NCBI RefSeq assembly: GCF_002025665.1
Contig: NZ_CP018786.1
Span: forward strand, 1,736,001 to 1,800,000
DNA: 64,000 nt
Reading direction: 5' to 3'
Source: Chryseobacterium indologenes
Lineage (GTDB): Bacteria > Bacteroidota > Bacteroidia > Flavobacteriales > Weeksellaceae
In this document: positions 43,444-51,468 of the stretch, in pieces
Position numbering within the stretch: the stretch's first letter is position 1
Layout of the letters: every line of letters begins with the position of its first letter
Position numbers and translations under genes: made by a program
Notes under the pieces: generated by a model
What the model was told of the DNA's origin: nothing
Database searches by the model: none
The model's input: the letters and a program-made list of their open reading frames with translations, nothing else

Positions 43444-44936
43444 GAAACCTGACCCTTCAGGATTATGATGAACTGGCGGAAACGATGAAAAGGGCCTACC
43501 CGCAGATGTCGGAGTCCATTTGGTCCAAAAAAAGTATTGATAAACTCACCAAAATATTCCCTAATGGACAGATTTGTATCACCGTAGATGGGAAACTGGC
43601 TGCTGTGGCACTTTCCATAATCGTTAATTACGAAGAATTCGGGGATGATCATACCTATAGTGATATTACGGGAAATTATACGTTCAATACCCATAGTTCA
43701 ACAGGAAATGTCCTTTACGGAATTGAAGTTTTTGTAGATCCGGAATTTCGTGAACTCCGTCTGGGAAGGAGGTTGTATGATGCCCGAAAAGAACTTTGTG
43801 AATTATTAAACTTAAAATCTATTATTCTGGGGGGAAGAATCCCGAATTATCACAAATACAGCCACGAGCTTTCCGCAAGAAATTATATCCGAAAGGTAAG
43901 AGATAAAGAGATCTATGACCCGGTACTGTCTTTCCAGCTTTCCAATAATTTTCTTCCGATAAAAATCCTGAAAAAGTACCTTCCGGAAGATGAAGCTTCC
44001 AGAGAAAATGCAGTTCTTTTACAATGGAACAATATCTATTACAGCCGAAAACCAAATACCATGCAGGACAGTATTATCCGTCTTGGATTGGTGCAATGGC
44101 AAATGAGGACTTTCAAAGATATAGAAGCCTTTTATGAGCAGGTAGAATTCTTTGTGAATGTGATGGGAGATTATAAATCTGATTTTGTCCTGTTCCCGGA
44201 ACTTTTCAACACGCCTTTGCTGGCTCCTTTCAACAATCTTTCCGAAAGAGACAGTATGATTGAGCTGTCTAAACTTACTGAGCAGATTAAAGAAAAGATT
44301 TCAGAATTAGCGATCAGTTACAACGTGAATATTATTTCCGGAAGTATGCCCGTTTTTGATAGTGATAATAATGATTTATATAATGTAAGTTATCTTCTTC
44401 ACCGTGACGGCCGTATGGACGAGTACAGAAAGATTCACATTACCCCGAACGAAAAAAGGTACTACGGAATGAAAGGCGGAAATGAAATCAAAGTCTTTGA
44501 TACCGACTGTGGGAAAATAGGTCTTGTGATCTGCTATGATGTAGAATTCCCGGAATTACCAAGAATTCTAGCTGATCAGGGAATGAAAATCCTGTTTGTA
44601 CCGTATCTTACAGACACTCAAAATGCCTATATGAGAGTACGACACTGTGCTGCTGCAAGAGCTATAGAAAATGAATGTTATGTAGCCATTGCCGGCTGTG
44701 TAGGAAACCTTCCGAAGGTAAACAATATGGATATTCAATTCGGACAGGCTGCTGTGTTTACCCCTTCAGATTTTGCCTTTCCATCCAATGCTGTGAAAGG
44801 AGAAGCAACTCCCAATACAGAAATGACGCTGATTGTAGATGTGGATCTGAACCTCTTGAAAGATCTCCATCATAACGGTTCTGTTCAGGTAATGAAAGAC
44901 CGAAGAAAAGACCTTTACGAAACTTACCTTAAATAA
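43428..44936 (+). CDS. GNAT acetyltransferase - nitrilase (carbon-nitrogen hydrolase) fusion
   Basis: The 502-residue protein joins an N-terminal GNAT domain (about 1-210, with VDPEFRELRLGRRLYDARK as the acetyl-CoA loop) and a C-terminal nitrilase-superfamily domain (about 215-500). The hydrolase triad is E258 (LFPELFN), K335 (YRKIHIT) and C369 (VICYDVEFPE). The two domains probably act in sequence on one substrate, such as an acylated amine or amide; which one is not evident. This fusion is known in Bacteroidetes and other bacteria. It is followed by a 17-bp perfect hairpin. Confidence 0.93.
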   Translation: MQIETRNLTLQDYDELAETMKRAYPQMSESIWSKKSIDKLTKIFPNGQICITVDGKLAAVALSIIVNYEEFGDDHTYSDITGNYTFNTHSSTGNVLYGIEVFVDPEFRELRLGRRLYDARKELCELLNLKSIILGGRIPNYHKYSHELSARNYIRKVRDKEIYDPVLSFQLSNNFLPIKILKKYLPEDEASRENAVLLQWNNIYYSRKPNTMQDSIIRLGLVQWQMRTFKDIEAFYEQVEFFVNVMGDYKSDFVLFPELFNTPLLAPFNNLSERDSMIELSKLTEQIKEKISELAISYNVNIISGSMPVFDSDNNDLYNVSYLLHRDGRMDEYRKIHITPNEKRYYGMKGGNEIKVFDTDCGKIGLVICYDVEFPELPRILADQGMKILFVPYLTDTQNAYMRVRHCAAARAIENECYVAIAGCVGNLPKVNNMDIQFGQAAVFTPSDFAFPSNAVKGEATPNTEMTLIVDVDLNLLKDLHHNGSVQVMKDRRKDLYETYLK

Positions 44937-44938
44937 AA

Positions 44939-44977
44939 ATATCTGCGGCAGCTCCAATGGAGCTGCCGCAGATATTT
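44939..44977. terminator. Strong bidirectional hairpin between the nitrilase fusion and the minus-strand gene
   Basis: ATATCTGCGGCAGCTCC (44939-44955) and GGAGCTGCCGCAGATAT (44959-44975) form a 17-bp perfect stem with an AAT loop. TTT follows on the plus strand and AAAAAT precedes it. Confidence 0.85.
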
Positions 44978-44997
44978 AAGTATCCAAACGGAACGAA

Positions 44998-45642
44998 CTA
45001 ACCTTTTTTAGCAGATTCTCTTATTAAATCCTGATTGTTTTTATAAACCTCATATTGTTCAGGGCTTAATATCTTTTTAAAATCTTTATCAAGTGCTTTA
45101 AAATCATTGATAATAACACGTTTTGCTTTTTTGCTGTCAGCATCTTCCGGACCTGTATTTTTCTTGTTAAGACGCTTTCCAAAATCCTTCTGAACTTCCT
45201 TTACCCCTTTGAAGTTGATCTCATATACCTGCTCAACCTGTCTTTCAGTTAGATCCAGAATAGGAACCATAAGAAATGTTCTGAAAAGAGCAATCTTTTC
45301 TGCTCTGTCTTGTTTTACCACTGCCATCTGTTCAGGAGTAAGGATTTGTTCCATAGCCTGATGACGTTGAGCGATGATGCTTACAAATTCGTCAGCAATT
45401 ATTTTGTTGTTCTCTGGACTGTTATTGTTACCGGCTTTGCTGTCAAGAGCAATTAGGGCATCTGCGGTCATTGTATTGATTTCGGTCACTTTATTGGCCT
45501 GTGATTCTGTAAGTCCCAGATAACTCATTTCTTTTGTGGCTACTTCAGCAATAGAATGAGCTGATGCTACTTGTGCTTTTACTTGGGTGGTAAACATAAT
45601 TGCTGATACAATAAGACCAGCTGAAATAATTTTTTTTAACAT
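44998..45642 (-). CDS. Periplasmic protein with two Spy/CpxP-like repeats
   Basis: The 214-residue protein has a signal peptide (ending QVKAQ) and two similar helical halves. In each, a phrase of the type Y-x-x-LT-x-x-Q-x-x-x-V-x-EIN (YLGLTESQANKVTEIN near 41-56, LDLTERQVEQVYEIN near 130-144) is followed by a long helix and an ILTPEQ/ILSPEQ helix start. This is the LTxxQ-type repeat of Spy/CpxP family proteins, which are periplasmic chaperones or stress sensors. No function is proven. It sits between two intergenic regions, next to the peptide gene at 45878. Confidence 0.7.
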   Translation of the reverse strand: MLKKIISAGLIVSAIMFTTQVKAQVASAHSIAEVATKEMSYLGLTESQANKVTEINTMTADALIALDSKAGNNNSPENNKIIADEFVSIIAQRHQAMEQILTPEQMAVVKQDRAEKIALFRTFLMVPILDLTERQVEQVYEINFKGVKEVQKDFGKRLNKKNTGPEDADSKKAKRVIINDFKALDKDFKKILSPEQYEVYKNNQDLIRESAKKG

Positions 45643-45825
45643 AGTGTTGTAATTATATTTATAGTTTGTTGTTAATTGAATATGATTATGTATTTAATTC
45701 TCTATTTCGGGTTATATTATGTAATGGTTTGATCAATAGATTTTTGTGTTTTGTATGCTATTGTTTTAGATGGAAATAATATGCCATAAATTGGGCTACG
45801 TAAGCATTTTTTGGAGCAAAAAAAA

Positions 45826-45850
45826 TACCCGAAGAATATTTCTTCGGGTA
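45826..45850 (-). terminator. Terminator of the small Cys-rich peptide gene
   Basis: TACCCGAAGAA (45826-45836) and TTCTTCGGGTA (45840-45850) pair perfectly around TAT. On the minus strand a T-run follows (the plus strand shows AAAAA). Confidence 0.85.
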
Positions 45851-45877
45851 CTATATAGTTCTGTATAAAATCAGATT

Positions 45878-46048
45878 TTACATATACTCAGGGCAAACTA
45901 CAGCAGGGCAAATCAATCCTGGACATGTTGGTCTTCCATCAGTAGGACAGCATTGGTTTGAGCAGTTTTTGATAGGGATGATAATCCCATTTCCTGCAAT
46001 CCCTTTTAATTGTTCTCTTGAAAGTTTGTTGTTGCGTAAATTTTTCAT
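45878..46048 (-). CDS. Cys-rich bacteriocin-like leader peptide, 56 residues
   Basis: ATG (46046-46048) to TAA (45878-45880) encodes 56 residues, too short for a 60-codon cutoff. The N-terminus MKNLRNNKLSREQLKGIAGN resembles the leader of Bacteroidetes bacteriocin-like peptides (MKNL..KLSREELKKI-GG). The core from about residue 22 has six Cys (C29, C33, C34, C42, C47, C52) and is Pro-rich. A terminator lies 28 bp after the stop. GN replaces the canonical GG cleavage pair. Neither a peptidase-ABC exporter nor a modifying enzyme is in the window, so export and modification are unknown. It may be one of many orphan members of this family. Confidence 0.7.
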   Translation of the reverse strand: MKNLRNNKLSREQLKGIAGNGIIIPIKNCSNQCCPTDGRPTCPGLICPAVVCPEYM

Positions 46049-46259
46049 GTTTTAATACTTTTGGTTTGTTTTATTTGTAAGTTGTAAATATATCAATTTT
46101 TATAATATATGATGTTTTTTTATTGTTATGATTGTGTTTTATTCTTTAAAATACTGGTTATGTGTTGATATTTTTAATTTCACATCCTGATGTTATTGTC
46201 ATAATTCTTTTCATAAAGGAACAATTTTTGGAGTAAATTGCACCTACTATTGATACACT

Positions 46260-47906
46260 ATGTTTGATAAGCCTCAAAGAAAACTGAAAAGATCCGCAAG
46301 ACTGATTTCCGTATTAAGCAAATATGGATTCAAAGATCTTCTGGCCAGAATGAATGGAAATAAGCAGGAAGAAACTTCTGGTCATTCAGATGAAATTATT
46401 TCAAAAGGTACCGTTTACGAAAGAATAAGATTGGCACTCGAAGAGTTGGGGCCTACTTTTGTGAAATTGGGTCAGACATTCAGTAATAGGGAAGACTTAT
46501 TGCCACCGGAATTGATCCAGGAGTTGCAAAAGCTTCAGGACAAGGTGGATACGGTAGATATGGATGTAGAAGAAGCACTGGAAAGCGAGTTTAATATTTC
46601 CGTTAAAGATTATTTCCGTGAAATTCAGAAAAAACCTCTGGCTACAGCTTCTATTGCACAGGTTTACAAAGCTGTTCTGATGGATGGCAGTCCGGTGATT
46701 TTAAAATTGAGAAAACCTGATGTACAGTCTGTCATTGAAGATGATTTGCTGTTGATTAAAGATATTGAAAAGCTGATATCCGCCTATTCGGAAATAGGAG
46801 AAAAACTGAATCTGAAACAGGCGATTTCTACCTTCGAAAGGTCTTTACTGGAAGAAGTCTCTCTGATCAATGAAAAAAATAATATCCAGCAGTTCCGACT
46901 GAATTTTAAGAACAATAAAGAAACATATGTTCCTAAAGTCTATGAAGAATTTTCAAACAACAATATTCTTTGTATGGAGTTTATTGATGGGATTAAGGTT
47001 ACCGATAAATCTGTTCTGCTGGCGAATGATATTGATCCGGTGAAAGTTTCAGAAGCAGGGTTAAGGCTTTTTGTATCGCAGATTTTAGACTATGGATTTT
47101 TCCATGCTGATCCTCATGCCGGAAATATTTTAGTGAGAAAAGACGGCAAAATTGTTTTCATTGATTTCGGGGCAGTAGGAAAGATTCAGCCCAATGATAA
47201 AGAAATTCTTGAAAATCTTATTGTCAGTTTTGTTGCTAAAAATTCGCATAAAATAGTCCGTTCACTCAAAAAAATGGCGATAAGCTATGAAATTCCTGAC
47301 GAAAGAAGATTTGAAAATGATGTGGATGATATTCTGAATTTTGTTCACAGTTCGTCATTACAGGACATCAATGTGCAGGTGATCATCAACAAGATGAAGG
47401 ATATATTGAAAGACAACAGGCTTTATATGCCGGATTATTTCTATCTTCTGTTCAAAGGAATCAGCCTGATAGAAGGAGTGGGAAGAAGTATTAATCCTGA
47501 TCTTGATATTGTTAAAAGTCTTCATCCTTACACCAAAAAGATTTTTACCAAGAAAATCAGTCCTAAAAATCTTTTAAAAACAGGGATGGACCGTATGATG
47601 AATTTCACTGACAATGTGGATGAAATCCCAAAAGAGCTCCGTTCCGTTCTTCAAAAACTAGATGAAAATAAATTTACGGTTTCCAGTGAAATCAAAAATA
47701 TAGATAAAACCAACCAACTGATCAAATCCAGTGTCATCAATCTGATTCTGGCTATGGTTTTAGGAGCAAATATCATTGCTACAGCTATTGTTTTTTCTTC
47801 CGAATCCGGACCAAGGATCGGAGAATTATCTTTGGTAGCAGTTCTGGGCTTTATTTTTTCAATCATTTTAGTGCTCATACTCTTATTGAGAGTGACCAGA
47901 AAGTAA
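46260..47906 (+). CDS. ABC1/AarF/UbiB family atypical kinase
   Basis: The 548-residue protein has the family hallmarks: the KxGQ motif FVKLGQTFSNREDLLPPEL (about 72-90), the Ala-rich loop ATASIAQVYKAV, Lys in ILKLRKPDVQ, Glu in EVSLINEKNN, catalytic HADPHAGNILV and IDFGAVG. Two C-terminal membrane helices (VINLILAMVLGANIIATAIV; VAVLGFIFSIILVLILLL) anchor it. UbiB-type proteins assist ubiquinone/menaquinone biosynthesis through ATPase activity. In Bacteroidetes, which use menaquinone, the exact partner is not established. It is flanked by intergenic regions and is probably monocistronic. Confidence 0.93.
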   Translation: MFDKPQRKLKRSARLISVLSKYGFKDLLARMNGNKQEETSGHSDEIISKGTVYERIRLALEELGPTFVKLGQTFSNREDLLPPELIQELQKLQDKVDTVDMDVEEALESEFNISVKDYFREIQKKPLATASIAQVYKAVLMDGSPVILKLRKPDVQSVIEDDLLLIKDIEKLISAYSEIGEKLNLKQAISTFERSLLEEVSLINEKNNIQQFRLNFKNNKETYVPKVYEEFSNNNILCMEFIDGIKVTDKSVLLANDIDPVKVSEAGLRLFVSQILDYGFFHADPHAGNILVRKDGKIVFIDFGAVGKIQPNDKEILENLIVSFVAKNSHKIVRSLKKMAISYEIPDERRFENDVDDILNFVHSSSLQDINVQVIINKMKDILKDNRLYMPDYFYLLFKGISLIEGVGRSINPDLDIVKSLHPYTKKIFTKKISPKNLLKTGMDRMMNFTDNVDEIPKELRSVLQKLDENKFTVSSEIKNIDKTNQLIKSSVINLILAMVLGANIIATAIVFSSESGPRIGELSLVAVLGFIFSIILVLILLLRVTRK

Positions 47907-47987
47907 ACCCGGAAAATTCAAAAACTTGAAACCCTAAACCCCGTAACTAGTAACCCGAACCCCACAACTCATAACCCCAAACCAACA
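47907..47987 (+). repeat. Short-period degenerate repeats before the gene at 47988
   Basis: Words of the type AACCC(T)AAACCCC, CGTAACTAGTAACCC, CACAACTCATAACCCC repeat with a period of about 10-16, from about 47925 to the ATG at 47988. Confidence 0.7.
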
Positions 47988-48497
47988 ATGAAAACACTTA
48001 TTATAACAACACTCACCTTGTTCAGCTCATATTGTATGGCTCAACAGGGAAATGAAGAGAAACTTCAGGGAGATTTTGATGGAAATGGAACAAAAGAATA
48101 CGCTTACACAAAAGTCAGCGACTGTGGTGATGAATGTGAAGGAAAGTGTGAAACAATCATTTATTTCAGTGATAAAAACATAAAACCTATAACGATTACA
48201 CCTGCAAACAAGGGAAGTCTGTATAATTTGGGTGATCTTAATGGGGACGGGAAAGAGGAGATCGGATTTTATCCCAATTGGTGTACCAGCTGCTGGCATC
48301 CTTTTTATGTGTATACTTTAAGTAAAACAGGGTGGAAGCCATTATTGCCTTCTATTTCAACTCATTGTAATCAGTGGGAAGAGGATCAATTCCCCATCAA
48401 AAAAGACCCCAAAAAGAAAGGATATGTTATTGTTACCTCCAGCAAATGGATAGATGATGATATTAAAATTATCAGTGAGAGTGTAAAGGTGAATTGA
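47988..48497 (+). CDS. Secreted protein with FG-GAP-like repeats
   Basis: The 169-residue protein has a signal peptide (ending YCMAQQ) and two calcium-type repeats, LQGDFDGNGTKEYAY and LGDLNGDGKEEIGF, resembling VCBS/FG-GAP units. A Cys-rich segment CGDECEGKC and a CTSCWHP segment suggest disulphides. Function is unknown. It lies 81 bp after the ABC1 kinase in the same direction. Confidence 0.75.
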   Translation: MKTLIITTLTLFSSYCMAQQGNEEKLQGDFDGNGTKEYAYTKVSDCGDECEGKCETIIYFSDKNIKPITITPANKGSLYNLGDLNGDGKEEIGFYPNWCTSCWHPFYVYTLSKTGWKPLLPSISTHCNQWEEDQFPIKKDPKKKGYVIVTSSKWIDDDIKIISESVKVN

Positions 48498-48662
48498 GTA
48501 CAATCGATGGAGGATGGAGGCTTGAAGAGGGAAGTAAATGATTTGTGTTAATACATTAATCTGTTTCATTGTACATTCAAAAAATTAAAAGAACGTTTGA
48601 TAATCTTCCAGCTTCAAACTTCGTGCTTCCATACTACAAAATTAAATACCTATCTTTGCAAA
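48498..48662. repeat. Repeat-rich gap before the DEAD-box helicase
   Basis: GGAGGATGGAGGCTTGAAG-like words (about 48509-48532) and CTTCCAGCTTCAAACTTCG-like words (about 48605-48625) are near-complementary and could form a long hairpin. The promoter box TATCTTTG follows at 48651-48658. Confidence 0.5.
48651..48658 (+). promoter_or_regulatory. -7 box TATCTTTG, 4 nt before the DEAD-box ATG
   Basis: CAAA separates it from ATG 48663, implying a leaderless mRNA. The -33 box is not clear. Confidence 0.6.
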
Positions 48663-50015
48663 ATGGAAAAACTCACTTTTGCGGATTTTGACCTTCCGGT
48701 TAAAATTCTTGATGTTTTAGCGGATTTGGAATTATTTGAACCTACTCCCATTCAGGAGAAGAGCTTAAAGCCTATTCTTTCGGGAAGAGATGTAATGGGA
48801 ATTGCACAGACCGGAACCGGAAAAACATTGGCTTATCTTTTACCCGTTCTGAAAACCTGGAAATACAGCAAAACAGGAAATCCTACTGTTTTGGTGCTTG
48901 TTCCTACAAGAGAATTGGTGGTACAGGTGACTGAAATCCTTGAAAAACTGACGGAAAATATTACTGCAAGAGTAATCGGAATATACGGTGGAAAAAATAT
49001 CAATACTCAAAAACTATTGTTCAATGATGGTTGTGATATTCTGGTAGGAACACCGGGAAGAGTAATGGATCTTTCCATAGACAATGCAATCTCTCTGAAG
49101 GAAGTTCAGAAGCTGATCATTGACGAGTTTGATGAGATGCTTAACCTTGGTTTCAGACCACAGCTTACCCACATTTTTGAAATGATGAAAGAGAAGAGAC
49201 AGAATATTCTTTTCTCCGCTACCATGACAGAAGCGGTAGATGACATGCTGGATGTTTATTTTGCCAATCCAATTGAGATTTCACTGGCAAAATCAGGAAC
49301 TCCGCTTGAAAAAATTGAACAAACGGGTTACAAAGTGGAAAACTTTAATACTAAGATCAACTTACTTGAACATTTGCTGAAGAATGATACAGATATGTCT
49401 AAGGTGTTGATTTTTAATAATAATAAAAAACACGCAGATCTGCTCTTTACTAAAATCAATGAACTTTTCCCTGAACAGTTTGATGTGATTCACTCCAACA
49501 AATCTCAGAATTACAGATTAAAAGCGATGAAGAGCTTTGAAAATGAAGAGATCAGAGGTTTGATTACTACAGACGTAATGGCAAGAGGTCTTGATATCTC
49601 AAACATTACGCATGTGATCAATTTTGAAACCCCTGATATTCCTGAGCAATATATTCACAGAATTGGTAGAACGGGTAGAGCGGACAAAGAAGGAAAGGCT
49701 GTTACTTTTGTTACTAAAAAAGAAGAACCTTTGATTCTTGACATTGAGCTGTTGATGGATAAAGAATTGAAGTTTAATGAATTCCCTGAAGATGTTAAGA
49801 TCAATCCTAAAAAGATTGCGGCTGAAGAAGATCAGGTAGTGATGAAAAATCCTGCTCAGGTAAAACTGAATGATGGAGGAGGCGCATTCCACGAGAAGAA
49901 AGCCAAAAATACAAAAGAAAACTGGGGTGGACCTTCCAAAAGAAAAGCACCTAAGAAGTTTGGAGCCAACAGAGCTCAGCAGAAAGCAATTTCGAAATCG
50001 AAAAGAAAGAAATAA
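48663..50015 (+). CDS. DEAD-box RNA helicase
   Basis: I start it at ATG 48663 (450 residues), since a promoter box lies just upstream; an upstream in-frame ATG at 48597 would add 22 unrelated residues. The helicase motifs are in order: Q motif (FEPTPIQEKSL), I AQTGTGKT, Ia PTRELVVQ, II DEFD (instead of DEAD), III SAT, V DVMARGLDISN and VI HRIGRTGRA. The C-terminal tail is rich in Lys (RAQQKAISKSKRKK), as in RhlE-like helicases that act in ribosome assembly and RNA turnover. A terminator follows. Confidence 0.95.
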   Translation: MEKLTFADFDLPVKILDVLADLELFEPTPIQEKSLKPILSGRDVMGIAQTGTGKTLAYLLPVLKTWKYSKTGNPTVLVLVPTRELVVQVTEILEKLTENITARVIGIYGGKNINTQKLLFNDGCDILVGTPGRVMDLSIDNAISLKEVQKLIIDEFDEMLNLGFRPQLTHIFEMMKEKRQNILFSATMTEAVDDMLDVYFANPIEISLAKSGTPLEKIEQTGYKVENFNTKINLLEHLLKNDTDMSKVLIFNNNKKHADLLFTKINELFPEQFDVIHSNKSQNYRLKAMKSFENEEIRGLITTDVMARGLDISNITHVINFETPDIPEQYIHRIGRTGRADKEGKAVTFVTKKEEPLILDIELLMDKELKFNEFPEDVKINPKKIAAEEDQVVMKNPAQVKLNDGGGAFHEKKAKNTKENWGGPSKRKAPKKFGANRAQQKAISKSKRKK

Positions 50016-50020
50016 AATAA

Positions 50021-50046
50021 AAAACTCCCGGCGAACCGGGAGTTTT
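50021..50046. terminator. Bidirectional terminator between the convergent helicase and GDSL genes
   Basis: AAAACTCCCGG (50021-50031) and CCGGGAGTTTT (50036-50046) pair perfectly around CGAA. A T-run follows on the plus strand and an A-run precedes it. Confidence 0.9.
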
Positions 50047-50069
50047 TTTATGGTATGAGGTATTAATTT

Positions 50070-50726
50070 TTATTTCAGGTAAGGAGTAATCACTTTCGTC
50101 CAGATTTTATATCCTTCCGGCTTAAAATGAAGCATGTCTTCCACAAAAATATCTTTTCTTACATTTCCGTTAGCATCTTCCATTGCCTTTGTAACATCAA
50201 TGAATTCTGCGTTGGGTTCTTTTTTCATAAAAGCTTCAATCTTTTTGTTGGCTATTTTCATTTGAGGCCAGATCACTTCTCTGCTCGGCGAATATTTGAT
50301 GGAAATATAATCTACCTCAATATTAGGGAATCTCTCACGTATTTTTTTGTAGAACGCTTTGTATCGGTCTACAACCACTTTTGCTTTTAGCTGATGATTG
50401 TCTGCGAAATCATTTTCACCACAATAAATAATGATTTGTTTGGGTTGATAGGGGGCTAAAAGATCATGTGAAAAATCATTAAGATCTGTAAGTCTTGATC
50501 CTCCGAAACCTCTGTTGATAATTGTTTTGCCGGGAAAGTAATCTGCTATATCAGTCCATTTGGTGAATGATGAGCTTCCCAGAAATAAGATAGCATCTTT
50601 TGCGGGTGGGTTTTGCTGATCCAGTTTTTTGAATTCCTGGATATCCTGCCAGAACATCGGTTTTTTTTCCTGAGAAAAGGCAATAGCAAAGTACAGCAAT
50701 AGAAATGCTGATAGAATCTTCTTCAT
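50070..50726 (-). CDS. Secreted GDSL/SGNH hydrolase
   Basis: The 218-residue protein has a signal peptide (ending IAFSQ) and the four SGNH blocks: I LFLGSSSF (Ser), II NRGFGGSR (Gly), III IYCGENDF (Asn) and V FVEDMLHF (Asp and His). It acts as an esterase or lipase in the periplasm, probably on carbohydrate esters. A terminator hairpin at 50763-50785 precedes it and belongs to the upstream minus-strand gene. Confidence 0.88.
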   Translation of the reverse strand: MKKILSAFLLLYFAIAFSQEKKPMFWQDIQEFKKLDQQNPPAKDAILFLGSSSFTKWTDIADYFPGKTIINRGFGGSRLTDLNDFSHDLLAPYQPKQIIIYCGENDFADNHQLKAKVVVDRYKAFYKKIRERFPNIEVDYISIKYSPSREVIWPQMKIANKKIEAFMKKEPNAEFIDVTKAMEDANGNVRKDIFVEDMLHFKPEGYKIWTKVITPYLK

Positions 50727-50762
50727 TATATTCAGTTTTAAATTAGATATAAAAGTAATAAA

Positions 50763-50785
50763 AAACTCCCGATTAGCGGGAGTTT
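50763..50785 (-). terminator. Terminator of the lipocalin-like lipoprotein gene
   Basis: AAACTCCCG (50763-50771) and CGGGAGTTT (50777-50785) pair around ATTAG. On the minus strand a TTTTT run follows. Confidence 0.75.
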
Positions 50786-50790
50786 ATGAT

Positions 50791-51258
50791 TTATCTTTTG
50801 TAGGTAACGTAAGGGATGTCGGGAATTTTATCTCCATTCATATCAAAGATTCCTGATTGCTGCGCAAGTTTAAGATCTTTGGCGGTCAAAACATCCACTC
50901 TGTAGTTTACAGAACCTTCGTCGCCAAGTTTAATTCCGATAACTTTTGAGTCAGCATCGTAGGTATATCTTCCTTCGGTTTTCGGAGATGGAGTACAGTT
51001 GGCACCCTCTCCTGTATACGCTGTATAGCTAACATAATAATCTGTTCTTAAGAAAAGAGTATTTTTAGCTGCACACCCTGTTAAAGTTTCAGTATAAAGC
51101 ACTGTTTTATTATCTTTTCCGGAAATTACTTCCCTTTTAACTTCCTTCCAATCTCCCTTCATGATATCCATATCATAAGCTTCAAGATTGTCATCTTTAC
51201 AAGAAGTAAGCGCCAAAGCAGAAAAGGCAAATAAAAGTAGCTGTTTTTTCATTTTCAC
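50791..51258 (-). CDS. Lipocalin-like lipoprotein, 155 residues
   Basis: The protein has a lipobox LTSC (Cys20 from this Met, or Cys18 if the start is the second Met, MKKQ) and a small beta-rich fold. WKEVKREVISG, TEGRYTYDADSKVIGIKL and VLTAKDLKL suggest a lipocalin-like barrel, a fold common in small secreted Bacteroidetes proteins. Two further Cys (in TLTGCAA and EGANCTP) could form a disulphide. Function is unknown. Confidence 0.7.
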   Translation of the reverse strand: MKMKKQLLLFAFSALALTSCKDDNLEAYDMDIMKGDWKEVKREVISGKDNKTVLYTETLTGCAAKNTLFLRTDYYVSYTAYTGEGANCTPSPKTEGRYTYDADSKVIGIKLGDEGSVNYRVDVLTAKDLKLAQQSGIFDMNGDKIPDIPYVTYKR

Positions 51259-51360
51259 AAATTTAAGAATATGCTAAAATATAAATAAATTTGAAATATC
51301 TATAATGAAATAACGAATTTTTAAACGAATGTTTGTAAATTAAATAATTTTATGAATGCT

Positions 51361-51468
51361 GAGATGCGAGATACGAGTTTTGGGTTATATATTTTCAACT
51401 CGAAAATGAATATAAACTTTCATCCGAACCTCGAAATAGCGTAGCTCAAACCTCGTACCCAGTATCCA
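51361..51468 (-). repeat. Short-period degenerate repeats upstream of the lipoprotein gene
   Basis: GAGATGCGAGATACGAG and CGAACCTCGAAATAGCG, TCAAACCTCGTACC-type words (about 51360-51465) repeat without exact period. They lie between the stop of the YqhD-type gene (51469) and the lipoprotein gene. Confidence 0.55.

Noticed and set aside
48597..48662. Helicase starting at 48597
   Set aside because: The extension contains the promoter box and no homology to the Q-motif region. ATG 48663 is used.
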